A DNA stretch of 64,000 nucleotides, from assembly GCA_022823665.1 (NCBI GenBank), contig JAJEHN010000019.1:124001-188000 (forward strand), written 5' to 3'. Under the pieces are notes generated by a model that worked only from the letters and a program-made list of their open reading frames with translations, was not told where the DNA came from and ran no database searches. Made by a program: the position numbers and the translations under genes. Origin of the DNA: Thermoanaerobaculia bacterium (lineage in GTDB: Bacteria; Acidobacteriota; Thermoanaerobaculia; Multivoradales; Multivoraceae). The first letter of the stretch is position 1. Each line of letters starts with the position of its first letter. Shown in pieces: positions 59,901 through 64,000 of this stretch.

Positions 59901-60008
59901 CTCGGCGCGCGACATTCCCTGGAACGCCGCCAGGCCGCCCACCAGCAGAATCAGCAGAGCGACCGCGGTGATCCGGTTCTTCTCGATCGCAGCGCGGGTC
60001 AGGTCCAA
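56928..60008 (-). CDS. RND efflux permease (HAE-like, AcrB family)
   Basis: A 1026-residue RND pump with twelve helices and two periplasmic loops. Conserved landmarks are EDPGFTIRAAQVLTLFPGAS, GVRTGAERIALEPTG-like loop region, IALGMLVDNAIVMAESI with the transmembrane proton-relay Asp, and the second-half IALAGVIINNAIVLIDRI. The lone Asp instead of AcrB's double Asp places it near the heavy-metal or hybrid RND group, but the substrate is unclear. It is preceded by the adaptor, with 2 bp between the genes. Confidence 0.92.
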   Translation of the reverse strand: MDLTRAAIEKNRITAVALLILLVGGLAAFQGMSRAEDPGFTIRAAQVLTLFPGASPERIEELVTDPLEEAIQELPEIDFISSTSKTGVSIVMVHVRDEFDDMRPIWDGLRRKVERAAGDLPEGVIGPRVNDEFGDVFGIVIMLTGDGYSWADLKLVADEVRDELLRVPDVAKVETYGAQDERIFVDYDNARLAELGLSPLQLRSILESANIVTPGGAVRTGAERIALEPTGNFESVADLRRTAVRLPGRPEILFLEDLAEIHRGYAEPPSSRVYASGVPALGIGVAMRDGGNMVSLGDGVARELERLRAVYPIGVDFDVVVFQPEVVDRKVREFVANLGQAVAIVLVVMLLFLGPRTGLVVAALVPMAMIASLLVMAFLGIGLDQMSLAALIIALGMLVDNAIVMAESIMVRMAAGDRRVEAAVGAARELRVPLLISSLTTAAAFLPIALARSTTGEYTAPLFQVITIALLSSWLLSLTMTPLLCVLFLKVRPVAAGERLGGRLYRTYRGVLIGCLRRPAVTLAVVAGVFLLAIQGFRLLPSVFFPPSDRAVFTAEYELPAGASIERTLEVVEAVDRFIAAELPAGETSEGVLNWATFVGNGGPRFYLAHNPQPPNPRYAFSLLNATSRDAVVDELIPRLAAFCRERFPELDVKLNPLQLGPPVSAPVQVRLSGRDPDRLFDLVDAVKAELRSIPGAAGITDDWGAHSKKLVVEVDQPRARRAGVTNQDVAISLQTGLSGIETTQYREGEAVIPVTLRSTLAGRGDDVTKLDSLNVQAQATGASVPLLQVADVSVAWQPSTIRRRGRLKTVTVSSELAPGAVASNVVARLRPWLDAEQAGWPPGYRYEFGGEEETSVRANRSIAEQLPIAGLIILLLLVGQFNSIRRTAIILLAIPLGLIGVVAGLLLARSYFGFMTLLGVIALAGVIINNAIVLIDRIRIEIDDNGLAPPRAIVEAAQGRFRPILLTTATTVAGLLPLWFGGGPMWAPMAIAIIFGLLGATMLTLGVVPVLYSLFFRVRFDRFNY

Positions 60009-60010
60009 GA

Positions 60011-61183
60011 TCAGGGCGCCTCCGCGCCTTGAAGCCGCACTTCGTCACCCTCCCGCAGGCGCCCCAGGCCCGCTACGACGACCCGGTCTCCAATGGCTAC
60101 ACCGTCCAGGACCTCGAGGCCCGAAGAGGCGAAGTCTCCGACAGTGACCGCCTTCCGGCTTACCACGGCCAGGCCGTTCGCCGCCGGCTCGGCCACGAAG
60201 ACGAAGCGGCCCCCCCGATCCTCGCCCACCGCGTGTCCGGGCAGGATGAACCGATCCGGAGCGTCCGGGTCGCCGAGGAGCATGTCCACGACCGCCGCCA
60301 TGCCGGGCCGGATCTCCGAGGCGTCGCCCTCCAGACGGACGGTCACCGGAAAGGTCGTTCCGGTGGCGCTCGCGGTCACCCCGACCTCCGTCACCACGCC
60401 CTTGAAGCGCTCGCCCGGAATCGCATCGAAGCCGACCGTCGCCGGCGTGCCCGGCGCGATGTCGCTGATCAGCGCTTCCGGCACGGCGAAAGCCACTTCC
60501 GGCGCCGACCCCGAGGCCAGCACGGCCACCGGCTGCCCCGCCGCCACGTTCTCGTTCATTTCCACCAGCACGTTCGCGACGGCGCCGGCGGCCGGCGCAA
60601 CGAGCCGCGTGTACTCGACCTGGCGGCGGATCAGATCCAGCCTTCGCGCCACCGACTCGACCTGCGCGGCGGCGGAGTCGGCGGCGGCGGTCGCCGCGTC
60701 GAGTTCGGTACGGGCCGCGTTGTCGTTTTCGTAGAGGCCGCGGACCCGGCGCAGATCGGCCTCGGCGTTGCCGGCGCGCGCGGTCGCCTGCCGCAGCGAG
60801 GCTTCCGCCTCCCGCACTTGCAGTTCGTAGTCCACCGGGTCGAGAGTGGCGATCAGGGCGCCGGCGCGGAGCCGGTCGCCCACCGCGACCTCGAGCCGCG
60901 AGATCGTGCCGGCGACGCGGAAGCTCAACGAGGACTCGACGCCTGCTCGAGCCACGCCCGAGAAGGTCCGGGTCCGCATGCCGCCGACGGCCTGCGCGGT
61001 GACGGTGCGCACCGGCCGGACGACCGGCTCGGGCGGCTCCGGCGGCTCGCCGCAGGACAGGGCCGGCAGCGCGCCGGCGAGCAGAGCGACGGCCGCCGCC
61101 CGACGCCCGCGGCCGAGGAGGCCGCGCCGGCCCCCGGCGGCGATGAGGTCTCGCATGATCTTCTCCACTTCGTTGGTTCTCAC
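60011..61183 (-). CDS. RND periplasmic adaptor (membrane fusion protein)
   Basis: A 390-residue lipoprotein (GALPALSC|GEP). It has the MFP architecture: barrel-sandwich hybrid with GVESSLSFRVAGTISRLEVA and LVAPAAGAVANVLVEMNENV, an alpha-helical hairpin (about 115-185) with DYELQVREAEASLRQATARA, and beta-barrel/membrane-proximal domains. GTG at 61183 overlaps the upstream stop (GTGA), which supports this start over the ATG at 61156. It bridges the TolC-like and RND components. Confidence 0.92.
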   Translation of the reverse strand: MRTNEVEKIMRDLIAAGGRRGLLGRGRRAAAVALLAGALPALSCGEPPEPPEPVVRPVRTVTAQAVGGMRTRTFSGVARAGVESSLSFRVAGTISRLEVAVGDRLRAGALIATLDPVDYELQVREAEASLRQATARAGNAEADLRRVRGLYENDNAARTELDAATAAADSAAAQVESVARRLDLIRRQVEYTRLVAPAAGAVANVLVEMNENVAAGQPVAVLASGSAPEVAFAVPEALISDIAPGTPATVGFDAIPGERFKGVVTEVGVTASATGTTFPVTVRLEGDASEIRPGMAAVVDMLLGDPDAPDRFILPGHAVGEDRGGRFVFVAEPAANGLAVVSRKAVTVGDFASSGLEVLDGVAIGDRVVVAGLGRLREGDEVRLQGAEAP

Positions 61184-63630
61184 GGCACGCTCCTCGGTTC
61201 GTAACCCGCCTCCGCGAAGAAGGCGCGCAGGCGCGCGCCGAACGCGTCGAGCGCGGCCGGTTCCATGAACAGGCCGAAACGGCCGCTCGCCCGGTGCACG
61301 TCCATCAGGTCGACGAGGAAATCGTGAACGGCCGTCGCGGCGCCCTGTTCCGCGACCAGCGCCGCGTTCTGGGCGTCGATCAGATCGAGAATCGACAGGA
61401 CGCCCTGTTCGTAGGCGTCGGCGACCAGGTCCAGGTTCCGCCGCGCGGCGTCGGCGGCGTCCGCGGCCAGATCGATGCCGGCCCAGGAGGCGCCGGCCTG
61501 AAGCAGTTCGGTTCGCAGCCGCTGTTCGACCCGCTCGGCGACGGCATGGCGAGTCAGGCGGAGCTCCGCGAGCTCCTCTTCGGCCTTCGTCCGTTCGGCT
61601 CGGCGGGCGCCGCCGGTGAAGAGCGGCAAGGTGGCGGACACGCCGACGGACCAGTTCAGCCCGTCCGGACGAATGCCGGGGAACGAGAGGTCCAGCGCGT
61701 CGAGACCGGCGTCGAGGTCCGCGTCGAGATCCTGCGCCGTCAGGTCGCCCATGGCCGACACGGTCGGCGCCCAGAGCGCCCGGCGGGCGGCAAGCGCCGC
61801 CCTCTCCCGGGCGTCGATCGCGGCGTCGATCTGGCGCAGTTCCGGCGACCGGGCGAGCGCTTCGGCGGCCATGAAGTCGCGGAAGATGGCGAACGCGAAG
61901 GGATTGTCGATGTGTGCCTCGGCCGTCGCGGCGTCCACGAGCAGGGCGGGGTCGTGGAGGTCGACCTCGGTGGTCTCGAACGGCTCCTCGAGCGGGCGGT
62001 GCAGCAGCCGGTTCAGCGCGACCTCGGCGGCGCCGCGCGCCGCGCCCGCGTCGATCACGGCTCGCCGGTCGAGCGCGATCTGGTGCTCCCAGCGAACGAC
62101 CTCGGCTTCGCGGGCGACGCCGATCCGGCGGCGCGACCGCGCGAGCTCCAGGTTCGATCGGGTCAGTGCGAGGTTCTCCCGCTGGATGCGCTGGAACGTT
62201 CTGGTCCGGAGCACGTTCAGGTAGGCGACGGCGGCGTCGCGCGCCACGTCGAGCCGCAGCTCCTCGCGGGCTTGTTCGCGCGATGTCTGGGCGTGGCGTT
62301 CGATGGCCGCGCCGGCGCGCGCGCCGTCCGAGTAGAGGAGCTGCGAGAAGCCCACGGATCCGGCCGCTGTCCGTAACGGAAACAGACCGAGGGGGTGGCC
62401 GGAACCGGTGTGATCGATCCTCCGGGTTCCGGCGGAAGCCAGGACCTGCGGCCGCAAGGCCGCCCTGGCGGCGAGCACGGCCTGGCGACCGGCCACGACC
62501 GACCGGTCGGCGGCCGCGAGGTCGAGGTTGGCGGCCACGGCCTCGCGCGCCGCCGACGCCAGGCTGAGGCGCCTCGCCACGTTCGACGGCTCGTCGTGAA
62601 GAAGCTCCGCCTCGGTTGCGACGCGCCAGTTCGGATGGACGCCGATCGCCCGCGCCGTCGCCATGTTCAGGGTCAGGCGGCGGCCTCGCCGGAAGTCGAC
62701 CGGCAGGTCGCCGGCGTCCTCGCCGCCGAGGATGCGCTGCACGTGCAGCGCCGCCCGCCGCCCAAGGCGCCGCACGTCCGGATCGAGGTAGAGGCTCGCC
62801 AGCAGACCGCGATCGACCTCGCCGCGGCCCCAGTACGAGAAAGAAGGCAGCCGGCGATCGATCAGCGCGCGAACGAGACGGTCGAACTCGCCGGGCGAAA
62901 GCTGCGTCATCGGTGTGACGTAGACCGCGCCGGTCGCCCGCGGCAGCGCCTCCAAAGCGGCGTCGACCGAGGCGCCGACCCGGACGATCTCCGCTTCGGC
63001 GCCGAGTTCCCGCGCCATCCGGCGGAGGCTCGTTTCCAGCGCCGGGGCCGCGGCGATCAACGCTTCGCTCGTCAGCCAGGTCAACCGGCTGAACGGCGCG
63101 ACCTCCCGGAGGCGACCGAGCTCGTACACCGGATCGCCGGTGAAGGTGATGTACGCGAGATTGGGCACGCCGCTGATCCGTTCCCCGTCAGCGCCCGGCT
63201 GGAGCGGGAAGCCCTGTGCCTCCGGGTCGAGCACGAACGCCGCCACGACCGGTTTCGGCGGGCCGCCCCGGGTGATCGCGACGGTCGAAGAGACCGGCCC
63301 CCAGGTCAACACGATGTCGACCTCCGGGTCCCTTAGCAGGTCCTCGACGGCGGCGCGCGCGCCCCGAAGCGTCCAGTCGGACACGCGCCGCGCGCCGGCC
63401 GGAAAGGAGACGGTGAACCGCGGTGCCGCCAGCTCGGTGATCTCCTCCTCCAAGCCGGCCCTCATCTCCTCGTTGCGCTCCCACGGGCCGTCGAACACCA
63501 CGCCGATCGCGCAGGGCTCGCAGCCCATCGGCGTCTGCGCGGCGCTTCCGCCCGCGGCGAGCAGCGTGACCGCCATCAGCGCGCCGGCGACCCGGCGCGG
63601 GTTGCCCTTGACCATCCGTGTGTCCTCCAT
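61180..63630 (-). CDS. ABC substrate-binding domain fused to a TolC-like outer-membrane factor
   Basis: An 816-residue exported protein (signal peptide ending near SAA|QTP). The N-terminal part (about 40-330) looks like the ABC_sub_bind (COG2984-type) periplasmic-binding family: AIGVVFDGPWERNEEM, DIVLTWGPVSSTVAI, GAVYVTPMTQLS, DLPVDFRRGRRLTLN. After a linker, two TolC-type outer-membrane efflux repeats follow (about 370-800) with RPQVLASAG, VAYLNVLRTR, WSVGVSATLPLFTGG and AYEQGVLSILDLIDAQNA. Both halves lie in one uninterrupted frame. It is the first gene of the efflux operon. Confidence 0.88.
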   Translation of the reverse strand: MEDTRMVKGNPRRVAGALMAVTLLAAGGSAAQTPMGCEPCAIGVVFDGPWERNEEMRAGLEEEITELAAPRFTVSFPAGARRVSDWTLRGARAAVEDLLRDPEVDIVLTWGPVSSTVAITRGGPPKPVVAAFVLDPEAQGFPLQPGADGERISGVPNLAYITFTGDPVYELGRLREVAPFSRLTWLTSEALIAAAPALETSLRRMARELGAEAEIVRVGASVDAALEALPRATGAVYVTPMTQLSPGEFDRLVRALIDRRLPSFSYWGRGEVDRGLLASLYLDPDVRRLGRRAALHVQRILGGEDAGDLPVDFRRGRRLTLNMATARAIGVHPNWRVATEAELLHDEPSNVARRLSLASAAREAVAANLDLAAADRSVVAGRQAVLAARAALRPQVLASAGTRRIDHTGSGHPLGLFPLRTAAGSVGFSQLLYSDGARAGAAIERHAQTSREQAREELRLDVARDAAVAYLNVLRTRTFQRIQRENLALTRSNLELARSRRRIGVAREAEVVRWEHQIALDRRAVIDAGAARGAAEVALNRLLHRPLEEPFETTEVDLHDPALLVDAATAEAHIDNPFAFAIFRDFMAAEALARSPELRQIDAAIDARERAALAARRALWAPTVSAMGDLTAQDLDADLDAGLDALDLSFPGIRPDGLNWSVGVSATLPLFTGGARRAERTKAEEELAELRLTRHAVAERVEQRLRTELLQAGASWAGIDLAADAADAARRNLDLVADAYEQGVLSILDLIDAQNAALVAEQGAATAVHDFLVDLMDVHRASGRFGLFMEPAALDAFGARLRAFFAEAGYEPRSVP

Positions 63631-63834
63631 GGCTACTCGGGCGGCGCTTCCAATCGCGGGACGATTCCGATCAGCGAACGATGACTGAAGAGCGTACCCA
63701 CCGGTCCGCGGTCGGCGTCCACGCCGCTCGGTGCGAGGGTGGTAGGGGTTGAGTCAACGTTCTGTTGGCGCTCGGCATTCCCCTGCGGTGTTCAGACTAG
63801 CAGCGGCGTCCCGATCCTGTCTTGCGCGAGCGGG

Positions 63835-64000
63835 TCACTGCAGGCAGCGGAAGGCAGCGGCGTCGGCTCGCGGTTTCGCGGTGTCTCCGTCGCTGTTGCG
63901 GTGCATCCATCGTTGGCCGTCGGGCGCGGTGACGACGAGTTGGAAGGCGAGGTCGGTGGCCGCCGCTGCGAAGACCCAGTGATGGCCGTTGACGTTACAG
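63835..64000 (-). CDS. C-terminal tail of a secreted protein (gene runs off the right edge)
   Basis: On the minus strand an open frame enters from the right edge and stops at TGA 63837-63835, giving 54 residues that include NGHHWVFAAAATDLAF and FRCLQ at the end. NGHxWVFAAA-TD followed by a beta-hairpin and a late Cys is reminiscent of C-terminal domains of Acidobacteriota secreted proteins. No start lies in the window. Confidence 0.55.
   Translation of the reverse strand, partial: CNVNGHHWVFAAAATDLAFQLVVTAPDGQRWMHRNSDGDTAKPRADAAAFRCLQ

Noticed and set aside
63749..63982. Plus-strand 77-residue protein
   Set aside because: It is the antisense of the secreted-protein tail at 63835-64000, which has protein-like composition.

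Overview
This is a 64 kb window of a very GC-rich (about 70 % by eye), densely coding bacterial chromosome, with little intergenic space and no prophage, insertion-sequence transposase, integrase or CRISPR array. It is a Gram-negative (diderm) organism: it has a complete KDO (LPS core sugar) pathway, LolA, a TolC-like outer-membrane component and many lipoprotein signal peptides. Two CadC/ToxR-type winged-helix regulators carry the sequence flavour common in Acidobacteriota (LQPQPA, LWPDE, HVEFDQ, KRIR, ETLPR-GYRF). Together with PQQ dehydrogenase, sulfatases, DUF3604 and alkaline-phosphatase-superfamily proteins, this suggests an acidobacterium, possibly a marine or host-associated lineage. 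The taxonomic placement is inference.

Layout: 1-3.4 kb, the 3' part of acetyl-CoA synthetase, an AI-2E-type permease and a steroid-5-alpha-reductase-like membrane protein. 3.4-10.3 kb, a complete SUF iron-sulfur operon sufR-sufB-sufC-sufD-sufS-sufU-sufT with a secreted DUF442 protein translationally coupled to its end. 10.3-13.2 kb, a small membrane protein and transketolase. 13.5-21.7 kb, accessory catabolic or surface genes (PQQ dehydrogenase with inserted cytochrome c, sulfatase, DUF4143 ATPase with a long operator-like palindrome, beta-lactamase-fold hydrolase, DUF3604). 21.7-37.3 kb, tRNA-Lys, purA, membrane phosphodiesterase, DUF4910 peptidase, membrane glycosyltransferase-like pair, SDR, second sulfatase-like lipoprotein, secreted proteins, SGNH-dockerin protein, YchF-like GTPase and aat. 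37.2-39.4 kb, a CadC-like regulator, then a 1.1 kb gene-free interval that appears to encode a large structured RNA, then tRNA-Phe. 39.5-51.6 kb, purH-lolA, the KDO operon kdsB-pyrG-kdsA-kdsD-kdsC, tatA-tatC, ctpA and sod. 51.7-56.3 kb, a putative electron-transfer operon: truncated regulator, an NADH/FAD/[2Fe-2S] oxidoreductase fused to a four-helix bis-heme-b-like membrane domain, an 11-heme cytochrome c and a DUF3365 cytochrome. 56.5-63.6 kb, an RND efflux operon whose TolC-like gene is fused to an ABC substrate-binding domain and whose last gene is a K+-channel-like protein. 63.8-64 kb, the C-terminal tail of another secreted protein.

The most interesting signals lie outside the proteins. 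First, a candidate ~620-nt structured RNA (38525-39145, minus strand) with complementary ends, several hairpins including GNRA/UUCG tetraloop types, a TTGACA box upstream and a T-run downstream. Second, a dispersed palindromic repeat family (ten copies of a 7-bp-stem hairpin in five intergenic loci), two copies of which form ~155-bp elements with 28-bp terminal inverted repeats. Third, several long perfect or near-perfect dyads placed directly at start codons or in divergent promoters. Among the proteins, the oxidoreductase/bis-heme-b/undecaheme cluster and the substrate-binding-TolC fusion are the most unusual.
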